From: Pratylenchus scribneri
Taxonomy: Eukaryota; Nematoda; Chromadorea; Rhabditida; Pratylenchidae
NCBI GenBank assembly: GCA_030063045.1
Contig: JAQSEB010000002.1
Span: 3,658,001 to 3,722,000, forward strand
Length of the DNA stretch: 64,000 bases
Direction: 5' to 3'
The notes under the pieces are model-generated. The model had not been told where the DNA came from. It saw only the letters and a program-made list of their open reading frames with translations, and made no database searches. A program made the translations under genes and the position numbers. Positions 1 through 21,500 of the stretch are shown piece by piece (the first letter of the stretch is position 1; each line of letters starts with the position of its first letter).

Positions 1-273
1 TAATTCCGCCTGGCGAACTTAGAATAATTCCGCCTGTTTTAATTCCGCCTGGCGAATTTAAAATAATTCCGCCTGGCGAACTTAGAATAATTCCGCCTGT
101 TTTAATTCCGCCTGGCGAACTTAGTTAGAATAATTCCGCCTGGCGAACTTAGAATAATTCCGCCTGGCGAACTTAGAATAATTCCGCCTGTTTTAATTCC
201 GCCTGGCGAACTTAGTTAGAATAATTCCGCCTGGCGAACTTAGAATAATTCCGTCTGTTTTAATTCCGCCTGG
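1..273. repeat. 24-base minisatellite, array 1
   Basis: Tandem copies of a 24-base unit containing TTCCGCCTGGCGAACTTAG, with interspersed 15-base partial units of the form TTTTAATTCCGCCTG. The array runs off the left edge. It probably lies in an intron of the gene whose last exons start at 679, because no earlier exon of that gene is visible between the array and 679. Bases 274-678 are AT-rich with nothing recognisable. Confidence 0.95.
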
Positions 274-678
274 TCCATCCTAATTAAAATAAAAAAGTCG
301 CTTATTTAAAAAAAACGGTTACGCGTTCCGCCACTTTTTTATTTCAAAACTAGTTTCCTCCTTTTTGAGTTATGGTAAAATAAAACGCACTGTTTCGTTC
401 ATTTAGTGGCTATATTTGTATTTTCTTTCTCCCGTCCAATTTTTGTTGCTTATTTATATAATATTTTAATGGGCTTGGATTATATACTTACATTTATGTA
501 AACAAAACACTTTCAGTCAGAAATGAAGGCCAAGCCCAGGATTCTCATGTAGGAAGAACATTTTGTTTTGTTGATTGGTTGATGCCCTCTCCAAAATTAT
601 ACATAGTGAGTAGAGAATAATCGGTCCCCACAAAAATATTACCCTATCAAATTCACATTTTCACCATCCATTTTCCAG

Positions 679-958
679 ATTTCCCTAATTCAACCGGATT
701 TGAAGACCCAGCGGGCAGAATGCCGCTTTAACAAGGAGCACAATTTGGAATGGACAATCCAACTGGGACCAGGCGAACAAAATGAGCTGGCCGTGAAGTG
801 GACAGCCGAATATCCGGCACAAGAGGTGAGTGGAATTATCCATACTGTATCCAATATATTTATACCTCTCTTTTTTACAGTGCGTCCTCTTCACCACCGG
901 CAATGCCACTTGTCCAACCATCCATATTGGGCCATCCTATGCAAGCAGAATCCATTAA
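679..958 (+). CDS. 3' end of a DUF4139-family protein (two last exons)
   Basis: Exons 679-823 region (donor after PAQE) and 881-958, joined in phase 0 over a short GT-AG intron ending TTTTTTACAG. The reading contains HNLEWTIQLGPGEQ, ELAVKWTAEYP and ends with a short Cys-containing tail before TAA at 956-958. The pattern LEW-x-(I/V)-x-L-x-PG followed by L-x-V-x-(Y/W)-x-x-E-(Y/H)-P resembles the C-terminal beta-rich part of nematode DUF4139 proteins (C. elegans F37C4.5 type). The family's function is not established. The upstream exons must lie left of the window, so nothing can be said of the N-terminal half. The family call rests on remembered pattern only; the exon structure is the more secure part. 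Confidence 0.55.
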
Positions 959-1667
959 TTCCGATCAAATCAATTAATAAATTAAATTGCCAGTTTTCTC
1001 TAATATGATAAATGCCATTGTTTTTTTTTTGATCGCCATAAATTATTTTTATAGGTTCTTCCATTAATTCATTCCTTCACATTTATTCTCATTAAATGGA
1101 ATTCTCAAATATACTTATTAATTATATTTTTTAATTAATATCCCATCCACAACAATTTGATGTTTGATCACTTCATTCCAATTTTACATCCTTAATTTTT
1201 TTTCATAGTTTTCTAAGCAATCTTTCCATTTCCAATTTTTGCCATTCTAAATATTTTGCAATTTTGCCAAACAAATTATTTGTGTGCCTTCATATATATG
1301 AATAAATTTAAAAACGGTGAAAATGATATAAAAATTTGCATGGGTTAAAAAAACCAATCAAAAATTATAGCTTTTTTATTTGATGCAAAAATTATAGTTT
1401 TTTTATTTGATAATTAAACTTGAAAAATAATGGATTGAAATGAAAATTAGATGAATTTTTGAACGTGTTTGCGCATTTTACCAAAAAAATCGTTTAAACA
1501 TTTAATGCCCAAAACAGGATAAAATATCTAAAGATCTAAACGAACTTTTTCGTAAAGCGCTAACATTTAGCCCATTTTCTATTCTAATTTAAGTCATTTT
1601 CTCAATTTTTTATAGTTATAGCGAATTAATTTTTCTATCATCATCATCATACTTTTAAAAATCTTCA
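959..1667. other. Intergenic, AT-rich
   Basis: AT-rich spacer between the DUF4139-like gene and the SPRY gene. It contains AATAAA-like runs just after the stop at 958 and two short near-identical stretches around 1350-1410. No coding or RNA gene is evident. Confidence 0.7.
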
Positions 1668-2761
1668 ATGAATCAAAACGGACAATCATCTTCGGTCATT
1701 GCTGAGGTTTGCTGGCAAATTTATTTTAATTTTATTTATCAAATTTATTCACTATAGATGCCGGTGTCAATTGCAAATGCTGATTATGGTTAATAATGAA
1801 ATTTAAATTCTAAAAATATTAAATTTTTAAGATTGGAATTCTGTTCGCGCCACCGGTGCTGCACCACTCAAAACATTCTTCATGTTGGGAAACCTTGACC
1901 AAAGAGACCACGTTGTCTGCTATTTCGAAAATCGAATTTTGAAAACCCGAAATGATAGGTTTCTAATTTCTTAATTGTAAATCAAATTTATGCATGTTTC
2001 TCTCATCCAAAAATATTTATATAATAAGATAATTGATAGATCTCATCAAGACACATTATTCACTATATTTTGGTTTAGGTTTAAACAATTCTAACTGTTT
2101 TGAACCATTAAATCAAAATTGGTTTAAACTTTTTAATACCCATTAATTTCGACTAAACAATAACCAAATTATATGCATTCAATGCGTTTTGACCAATTCT
2201 ATTCTATCCAAATGGTTTATGAATTTGGACAAATATTTAAACCATAATAATTCGGCATTTATCACTATTCCGGTATTTTTAATATTTTCGGCAAATTAAA
2301 TATATTATCCAATAAATATTTTTCAAATTTATAATTTATAGTGGAATCGGAGTTGGCTTCAGCGACCAAAAATTCCCAGTGCAGGGTGGCTTTGTTGGCG
2401 ATCGAAACAACACCGTTGGAATTTATGGCAAGGGAGGAATTTGGTTGGATGGCCATTTCATCAGTTTCGAAAATGGATTAAATGGATTTGCCGAAAATGA
2501 TGTGGTCGGTTGCGGTGTGCTCTATTCCTATTCCGACCAATGCTACAAATGTTTTGCCGCCTGCAATGGAACATTTTTGGGTAATTATTAATTAACAAAT
2601 AATTATTAATTAATTTTTTAGGAATGGTCAATTTGCCACCAAAATTCAATGAGCTTCAATTCTATCCAACAATCAGTTTGGCCTATCCATCCAATGCAAT
2701 TCGCTCAAATTTCGGCAAAGATCCATTCCGTTTTAATGCTGAACAACATTTTGGCATTTAA
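1668..2761 (+). CDS. SPRY-domain protein
   Basis: Five exons: 1668-1706, 1758-1788, 1832-1958, 2342-2580, 2622-2761, all with GT-AG borders and matching phases, giving about 191 residues and TAA at 2759-2761. The last two exons carry a clear SPRY core: GIGVGFSDQ, a Gly-rich GIYGKGGIWLDG stretch, DVVGCGVLYSY and YPTISL near the end, the order seen in RanBPM/SPRYSEC-type SPRY domains. SPRY domains are protein-interaction modules. In cyst nematodes a large SPRYSEC family is secreted into plants, but the start used here (MNQNGQSSSV) has no signal peptide, so this copy reads as cytoplasmic unless an upstream exon was missed. Cysteines are unusually frequent in the fourth exon (CYKCFAAC). The long third intron (1959-2341) contains a family-B inverted-repeat element. 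Confidence 0.85.
2035..2230. mobile_element. MITE-like repeat, family B
   Basis: Contains the arms GATCTCATCAAGACACATT and CATTCAATGCGTTTTGACC around a TTTAAAC-rich centre. Related copies occur at about 11490-11720, 14105-14320, 15595-15790, 34110-34340 and 48855-49025. It lies in the third intron of the SPRY gene. Ends are approximate. Confidence 0.6.
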
Positions 2762-4046
2762 AGAGAATTGAGAGAAGAAAGAATTTGGCCAAATAACTTG
2801 TGCAAAAATAAGAAAGCCAAAATATAAATCAACAAAATTTGTCAATCTTCATCCTTTATTTTATCTGACATTCTTTTATTTTTTGGTTATTTCGGTTCAA
2901 ATTTACACTTTTCAACGCTGAATAAATATTTTAAAATTTGATGGAACATTGAACTTTTATTTTTGTTTGACCAATCAAAAATTTGCAAAATTAATTTATT
3001 AGAATAATTTTTTTGGTACTTCAATTTCCATGCCAATTTTCTATTCCACTGGCCAAATTTGTCAATGGCCTCAAATCACTAAATTTAGTAAAGATAATTG
3101 TGCCAATTTGCAAAAATCTGTCACTGGCAAAAAGCGGGATTTAGGCCTTATGATTAGAAAAAAATTCATAATTCGAAAAGTTTGATCCATTTCTGAATTT
3201 TTAATTTTTTCTAATATTATTTAGTTAAAAATTTGCAGAATATTCCTATATTTGAATGGAGTTTAAGAAATTTATTTTTGAAATTCTTTTTATTCTACCT
3301 TTAAAATAAAATTTATTTAATTCAGCCAAAATTTTCCCTTTATTTACTTTTACTAACAATTTAATTTTAATTCGATTCTCCTAAAGTTATGATCATTTCA
3401 ATTTCTGAGCTTAATTTTTCTAAAATTTTTCTTTAATAATGGTCATTTTCCCTTTAATTGTTGTTCCTTGTTCCTTCCCTTCCATTTTTACAATTTTGGC
3501 TTCTTTCCTTTCCTTCACAATGAATTGGAAAGGCAATAAAATTTCCATCGAGAGAGAGAGAGTGCCCGGCCAAACATTGCCTTTGACCATTCTGGAAAAT
3601 ATTTCAACAAATTATGGCCTTGCAAATTTATTGTCCATCACCATCCATTGGAGGCAGATGATTGCATGGATATGGGTCGGCTTAAAATGAAAGGGGGCAA
3701 AAGGGTTTATTTTCCTTCCGCCCTTTGGGGGGAAATGCCAACTGCTTCTTTCTCTCCATCTAATTCCAATTCCAATCCTCATCCAAATTGTGAAATTAAA
3801 ACAAATGAAAAATTGCCTCTTTAATAAAAAAAAATGTTGCATGACTTAAAAATATGTGATTCACTTATTATTCATTCCAATCAGATTAAAAATATATTTA
3901 TATTTATCAAAAAAGCATTGATAAGTTCATAGCAACCAAAAAGCTTTGTGAAAAAATATAAATTATTTTAGCTTCCCAATTCCTATTTTAAGCTTAAATT
4001 TCATTAATTAAAAAGACATTATTAAACTAGGCCGATTTATTCACAG
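2762..4046. other. Intergenic region after the SPRY gene
   Basis: AT-rich spacer with polyadenylation-like AATATAAATC near 2820. Around 3430-3790 the + strand is pyrimidine-rich and less AT-rich, with a short GAGAGAGAGAG run at 3551-3561. Short open frames there lack splice partners or family resemblance and are not called. Confidence 0.6.
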
Positions 4047-4890
4047 CAGGCGGAATTAAAAAAGACGGAATTATTCTAAGTTGACCAGGCGGAATTATTC
4101 TTAGTTCGCCAGGCGGAATTAAAACAGGCGGAATTATTCTAAGTTCGCCAGGCGGAATTATTCTAAGTTCGCCAGGCGGAATTAAAACAAGCGGAATTAT
4201 TCTTAGTTCGCCAGGCGGAATTAAAACAGGCGGAATTATTCTAAGTTCGCCAGGCGGAATATTCTAAGTTCGCCAGGCGGAATTATTCTTAGTTCGCCAG
4301 GCGGAATTATTCTAAGTTCGCCAGGCGGATTTATTCTTAGTTCGCCAGGCGGAATTAAAACAGGCGGAATTATTCTAAGTTCGCCAGGCGGAATATTCTA
4401 AGTTCGCCAGGCGGAATTATTCTTAGTTCGCCAGGCGGAATTATTCTAAGTTCGCCAGGCGGATTTATTCTTAGTTCGCCAGGCGGAATTAAAACAGGCG
4501 GAATTATTCTTAGTTCGCCAGGCGGAATTAAAACAGGCGGAATTATTCTTAGTTCGCCAGGCGGAATTATTCTAAATTCGCCAGGCGGAATTAAAACTGG
4601 CGGAATTATTCTAAGTTCGCCAGGCGGAATTATTCTAAGTTCGCCAGGCGGAATTATTCTTAGTTCGCCAGGCGGAATTATTCTAAGTTCGTCAGGCGGA
4701 TTTATTCTTAGTTCGCCAGGCGGAATTATTCTAAGTTCGCCAGGCGGAAATAATCTAAATTCGCCAGGCGGAATTATTCTAAGTTCGCCAGGCGGAATTA
4801 TTCTAAGTTCGCCAGGCGGATTTATTCTAAATTTGCCAGGCGGATTTAAAACAGGCGGAATTATTCAGTAGAACAAGCGGAAATAAAACA
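4047..4890. repeat. 24-base minisatellite, array 2 (inverted orientation)
   Basis: Same unit as array 1 but on the opposite strand (CTAAGTTCGCCAGGCGGAA). It is the longest array in the window. Units are 24 bases, sometimes shortened or replaced by AATTAAAACAGGCGG partial units, and a block of several units around 4220-4490 is itself duplicated. It lies between the SPRY gene and fbl-1. Confidence 0.95.
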
Positions 4891-5583
4891 GTGTTTTTTT
4901 TTTAAATAATTTCAATTTTTTGGTAGATTAAATCATTTCCCAATCGAATTCATTATTTCCCTATTAAACCAACAAAATTGTCTCAAAAATGTGTGCATAT
5001 TTTCCATTTCACATTCCATTTCCCCAATTTAGCAACATAATCCCCATGTCATGCAAAATCCACTTTCTTTCCATGATTATCTATTGAAATTGATCATTCC
5101 CAATCCAAGCAGAGTAATAGGAAGGATAAAAGGGAGTAATTTGAGTCGACATTTAAACTTTTTCAAAAAATTCACCCAATAGCCTAGGCTGAAGGTCACA
5201 TTTGACGACAAATGTGCAAAAGAAGGCATACATTTTGCAAAATTTTCTTCAAAAATTTCCAGCATTTTTTGTCAATTACAAATATAAATAATCAAACTAA
5301 AATAATTCACTTCAGTTTTTTGAGGGATTAAAGTGGGCCTCTTATCATTTTTTATCAGTCAAAAAAAGGAAAAGCATAATGGCTTCGCGGTGTGCGGGAA
5401 CGGAAGAATTTGGAGGAGGGCGATGGAAGGAAAAATTATTTTATTTGTTAGATATTATTCCCCCACTTTCCTTGGCCCATTAACCGACTGTCAATAATCA
5501 AAAAAAGAAGATTCAATTTTTTACGATTTTTCTAATAAATCTCAATAAAATTGCAGAACAAAAGAAAGAGAAAATTCTTTCAA

Positions 5584-16086
<10,503 letters not shown>

Positions 16087-16750
16087 TTTCCTCCAAATTT
16101 ATTATAAAATTTATTTTATCATTTATCATTTTGAATATTTCCATTTATTCTGGCACTAAAGTATATGATAATAAAATATAATAAAATAATTCCAAAAATT
16201 TTCGATTAATTTAATGTTTCAAAATTGTTAAAAAATCTCTGTATAGGGTAGCCGGTAGTAACAGATATGTATATTTAAAAATTAATTAAAAACAAGATGG
16301 AAAAAACCAAAAATAAAAAATATTAAAGGGATAGACATTAACACATTTTGATTAACATTTTGGGAATTTGGCCATCATTTTTGCAATAATTTTTGTGTCC
16401 AATTCCATTTTTCTTCATGAAGCCGGCTGGCGATGGAATGCTGTAAAGAATTTTATAAATAATTTGAATTTTGCTCCATCCAATAATTAAAATTTAAAAA
16501 AATTCTTTTGCTTATTTTATTTGAAAATTATTTAAAAAAAAAATGTCAAAAAATATTTCAAAATTTTTAAATTTAAATATTTTAAATGTTTTTAAAATTT
16601 ATAATTGATCGTAAAAAATAATATAAAAATTGCAATTTGAACTCCATAAAATTAGCAAAATTTCATGAAATATTTTTTTTTATAAAATTAATAGGAAATT
16701 TTTAACTATTAAAACTTTTTATTATGATTTATGATAAAAAACTGACCCGA
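16087..16750. other. Intergenic, AT-rich
   Basis: 3' flank of fbl-1 with AATAAA-type signals near 16170-16190, then AT-rich sequence without a recognisable feature. Confidence 0.7.
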
Positions 16751-17139
16751 ATTGTAAAGAACGCCTTGGCAAAAATAGCAGTACTGAAGACTTTCATTTT
16801 CCCAACAGAGCTCTTCTTTACTTTTAAGTTTTAACCTCAGCATCACCACACATCTTAAAAATTTTCGTGCCATTTATTCCATCACATATTTTTTAATAAT
16901 AATAATTCACTTTAAATTTATAAAAATTACATTTAATAGTACGGCATGAATCCATCAAATTGCCACAATCAAATTCTTTAAAACCATCATCGGTGTTGCC
17001 AACGTAACATTTGATACCTAATGGGTAGATTAATAAATGTATGAAAGGAAAATTAAAATTACAAGTAGAAATGCCAATTAAAGATGCCAAAACCCAAAAG
17101 GCAGATCATAATGATGGCAGATTTGGCGAAAATGAACAT
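16751..17139 (-). pseudogene. Ly6-like (three-finger) gene fragment, probably broken
   Basis: On the minus strand 17139-17094 encodes a signal peptide (MFIFAKSAIIMICLLG), spliced to 17017-16911 (IKCYVGNTDDGFKEFDC, then CGNLMDSCRTIKC). A third piece from 16853 begins MCGDAEVKT and then meets TAA. One base later in frame the reading resumes with ELCWENESLQYCYFC and an NSG motif, the usual end of a Ly6 module, and then stops without a hydrophobic GPI tail. The IKCY start matches the IRCY and IQCY starts of the two intact genes at 20218 and 21474. The single-base break and missing tail suggest a decayed paralogue or a sequence error; the splice model is tentative. Confidence 0.45.
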
Positions 17140-18599
17140 TTTATATTAGAAGATTATTTGAGAGTTAAAGAAAGGATTTTTCTAAATGAATTAAATTATA
17201 TTAATAGATTTATATATGCTAATGGCCAAATAACCTTATTGATAGAAATTAATCCAGACGAAATTAATTTAATAATTTATATTCAAAAAATGAGAATGTT
17301 AGAATATTTTTATGTAAAATTTATTTATTTGGGAAATGAGTCCATTCCATATCTTTAAAAATCATATCTATTATATTTTCCTAATAAACATTTATTAGGT
17401 GCTTTTAATAGTACCTTTTATTTATATATGATTGAATGCCTATTAAACCGAAAAACGTCATTTTGGAATTTAAAGATTTTATTTATTGGGGAACGAAATT
17501 ATATATAAAATGAAATAATAGAAAAACTCATCTAATACATAAATAAATTTTAATGAATTGAATGAAATGAGTAAAATGAAATGAAAATAAATGTGTTCTC
17601 ATTTTGGCCGATGGACGGCAGTTAACATTTTAAATCGAATTTCAAAATGATAAAAAGGGAATTAATTAGTGAATCAGCTAAAATTAGAGAGCTAATTGGA
17701 TAATGAATTACAAAATAAATAAGGACGAAAATTGTTCTTTAAATACATTTTTTTTAAATAAAATGATAAATGAATAAAAAAAATTCTCTAAAATTTGGAC
17801 TTCTAACTTAAATACGGTGTGGTGGCCTAAAGGGCCAATCATTTTACTATTTTGTCGGCCTATATTTTTCATGGAGTTGATCATGCATAGGAGACGGATA
17901 AAAGCACCTAAAGCCGACATATGAGAAATGCTTTTTGGCAGAAAAAAGAAAAATCAATTCCCAAAAGATTTTCATTTTCATTCATATTTTAAAATGTCAT
18001 AGAGAATTAATTATTTTATTTTACCAATTCTCTTTTCGCATAATTTTAATACAATTTTTATTAATAAATTTTATTCATGGAATATCAAAAATTTGTAAGA
18101 TATTTTGGGGTGAAAAAAGGAATGAAAGAATTTGACAAAAAAAGTGGGGATATGGTATACAGTATGAATGAATGGGGTGAAGGAACATATTATTATGTGC
18201 CCTGAGCAAAAATCAGAGATGTGGAGACTGGGGAGATGGGTTGGATGCCCGCAGCGTGTTCTTTTTAAATCAGACTTCAAAATCAGCAGAAATGTTTGGG
18301 AGAATAAACATTGGATAAATAAAATAAATTTGCCATAAAAACATTATTTAATTTGCTCAAATTTTCATGTTGAAAAATGTGACAATTTTTCTGGCCATAA
18401 AACTTGGCCAAAATTAAAGGATTTAGCTTAAGATTGGGTCTGTGCTAAAAAGCCTTTTTCGGCCAAATTTTGTCAAGTTTTATGATATAAAAAATGCCGT
18501 AAATTTTCGGCATGTAAATTTGTGGCAAATAAATACTTTTTTATGGCAAATAATTTCCATCTTTTGAGAAAAGATTGTTGATTCATTTTTTCGGCATTT
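17140..18599. other. Intergenic, AT-rich
   Basis: Spacer between the Ly6-like fragment and the membrane-protein gene. A 105-codon open frame at 17041-17358 (+) overlaps its left part but has only AT-driven composition (Lys, Ile, Asn, Glu). No RNA gene or clear repeat was recognised. Confidence 0.6.
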
Positions 18600-21500
18600 T
18601 CAAATGTCGCCTAGTCCAAGAAGAAGCAAAATGTTGAATAAAATGGAGATGAGGCGAAAGAAGAGGGAAATTGCCGCAAAAATGATGGCCCCTTGAATTG
18701 GATCAATGCCAGAAATTTGGAGAATTGGTCGATAACATTGATTAATGGAAATTTGATTCTCCTCAATTTCTTCACCATTCAGGAATGCCATTCTTTTACT
18801 TTTCGGCCCGAAAATGAAGTCGATCCCTTTCGGTATTCGCTTGTGCATTTTTCTGAAATTATTTTAAAAATTAATTTGGCCAAATAATTTGCATAATATT
18901 TGAGAAATAATTAAAGAATGAAGCAATTTAATGTCGATTGGTGATTTTGTAAAGCTTTTTTTGATCAAATTTTATAACATTTATTAATGTGTAAAATTGT
19001 CAATAAATTGATATCAAAAGTATTGGTTAATATTTTATATTTATAGATGGTTGAAAAACTGGCAAAAATTCAATGGTTTTTTGAACAAAATTTAGGCTAA
19101 ATTAAAACGATTTTATGGCCATATTTTGGCTAAAATCAATGAGCTTTTAGCTATATTTTTCTGTTTAAATCCTACTTTTTTGAAATTAAAATATAATCAA
19201 TAATTTTGATGTCATTTTATAGGCAATTTTATGGCCAATAAATTAATCTAAAAATAAATTCAATAGCTTTATCACCATCGACACTAGATTGTTTCATTCC
19301 CATGTGTCAAATCCCCCCAATTATTTGAATTTGTAGAAACCGACCTTTTCTTCATTTTGTGCCTCCTTTTCAACGATAATTTCTTGATTTGATATAAAGA
19401 AGTGTATTGATGGTCCATTCTATTGTCGAAAGATGTTGAATCCGCCAAATCATCGGCCAATTCGAAGGTAATTGGCTTCAACAATGCAGGCGGTGAATAA
19501 AATGTTGGCTGTCTTTTGCCCGCGCATTGCACTTTGGCCAACAATGATTGGGTCCGATGGATGGTGGACCAGGAAGAACGATGATTTGGCATGGTGGAAT
19601 TGGCAAATTGAGGCATTGATGATGTTGTTGTTATGACCTCATCCTTATCATCTTCTGGAGATGAAAGTTGTTCCCTGGAAATTGAAGGGAATTTTTAGTA
19701 ATTTTGAATTAAATTTATTTAAATTTGAATGATTTGTTTCAATTGTAGAAGGTGGCTCTATAATAGTCTATTTTCTAATGCTTTTCAGACCCGGTAACCC
19801 GGGGCAGTCTAATTAGATATATGTTATAAAATTAAAGAACAGAAGACCCAATTCTTGCATTTTTGATACAATTTAATATTATACAATTTTTAGTTAAATT
19901 GTTTTTCCCTTTTTTTCTTCCTCATTTAACAAAAACGTATACAAATTGATGCATTTTTTATTCGTTTATTAGAATTTTGCGGACGAGAGCGATAAATGAT
20001 GGTGAAATGAATGAATCATTAGCTTCATAAAAATAATTTGAAATGGTTAAATTATATTGAAAATCATCAACATTTTCATTTTTTACTTTTCAATCAAAAT
20101 CATTAAAATATAAAATTTCACTTTTTAAGATATTAATATCTTTAGAAATAAATATCCATCGAAATATTATTTAAATTTCCCAAATAAAAATGGCCTCCAC
20201 ACCAATTTTATGCGCTTATGTTTTTGATTTTCTTGCCTTTCTTCATCGTTGAAACCGACGGTTTTTAATGGGGAAATTATTTATCAAATTTATAATTGGC
20301 AATTTGCTAGCAATCCGTTGCTATATGCAACCAGGCTTAGCGCATCTTGGTCCCGAATACGATTTCGATAATCTCGTTGATATTAAATCAATTCCTCAAG
20401 AGGACAATTGGGACTGGAAAAAGCTCAACTTCATTTCGTATGCAGTGAATTGCGTAGAAGGAGTGAAACATTGTATTGAAGCAACTGAATGCAACATTAC
20501 AACACTCTCGCATTCAGGTATATATATTTAATTCATATCAAAATGTTGAAAATTTCTCCATTTTCAGTGATGGATTATCTCAGTTGCGCAAAAAGAGACA
20601 GTTGCAATAAGGTAAAATGGTTTTGTACGAATTGTCATGTGTGCGATGGGTACACGAGAGAATTATGCAACGATGGATATATTACAGCCGGCTGTGCTTC
20701 AATTCTGATGATTTCTATCATTTTTCTTGCCATTATTCCCAATGTGTTGCTCGGGATGATGGTAATTTGAATGAAAGAAGAATCATGAAGAGAAGAAAAG
20801 AAATTAAATATGTTGAATTCAGAATTCATATAAAATGATCGAAAATATTTTTTAAATTTTGATAAAAATGTTTTTTGATTAGTGAATTTTAATGAAGAAA
20901 TGAATGAGAAATTTGAATAAAGAATTCCTATCGATTTAAAATGCGAAAATCGTAATTGTAACATCCATTTAAAACTTTTTTGATTAGTAAAAAATCGGCT
21001 CATTGATTGCTAATTTATTATAAACTGTAAGAGTTAGGGCCGACAATAAATTTCGGCATATCCATTCAGAATTTTATGACAATCCAATCATTTTTGTTCT
21101 ATTCAAAAAGCCCTAATAGGGGTACATTTCAAAAATGTTTCCATTTTTCTTGCATTTTTCTTTAAAAATTTTATTTTTCTTTGAAACTGTTATCCTTTTT
21201 TGCTGGTCCTATTTAGCCGATATGTAAAAATGATTGTAATTTTTTCGTTCACTAAATTTTGCTGATGAGAGCGATAAATGAAGGGAATGAATGAATGAAT
21301 CATAAGCTTCACAAATTAGTGTGGAATTGGCAATATTTTAATCATCCGCCATTCATTTTTAATTTTCAATCAAAATTAACATCATTAAATTATAATTCTC
21401 CTTATTTTAATATAATTCCTTTTTCAGTAATAACTAATAATTATCAATTAAAATAGTTATTTTCTCAATTAAAATGGCCATCCAAGTGCTTTTTATTATT

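Noticed and set aside
4047..4890. Minisatellite arrays as CRISPR arrays
   Set aside because: Units are head-to-tail 24-mers without unique spacers, and the DNA is eukaryotic with introns.
17041..17358. 105-codon plus-strand frame
   Set aside because: AT-driven Lys/Ile/Asn/Glu composition, no splice partner, and it overlaps the more convincing Ly6-like signal-peptide exon on the other strand.
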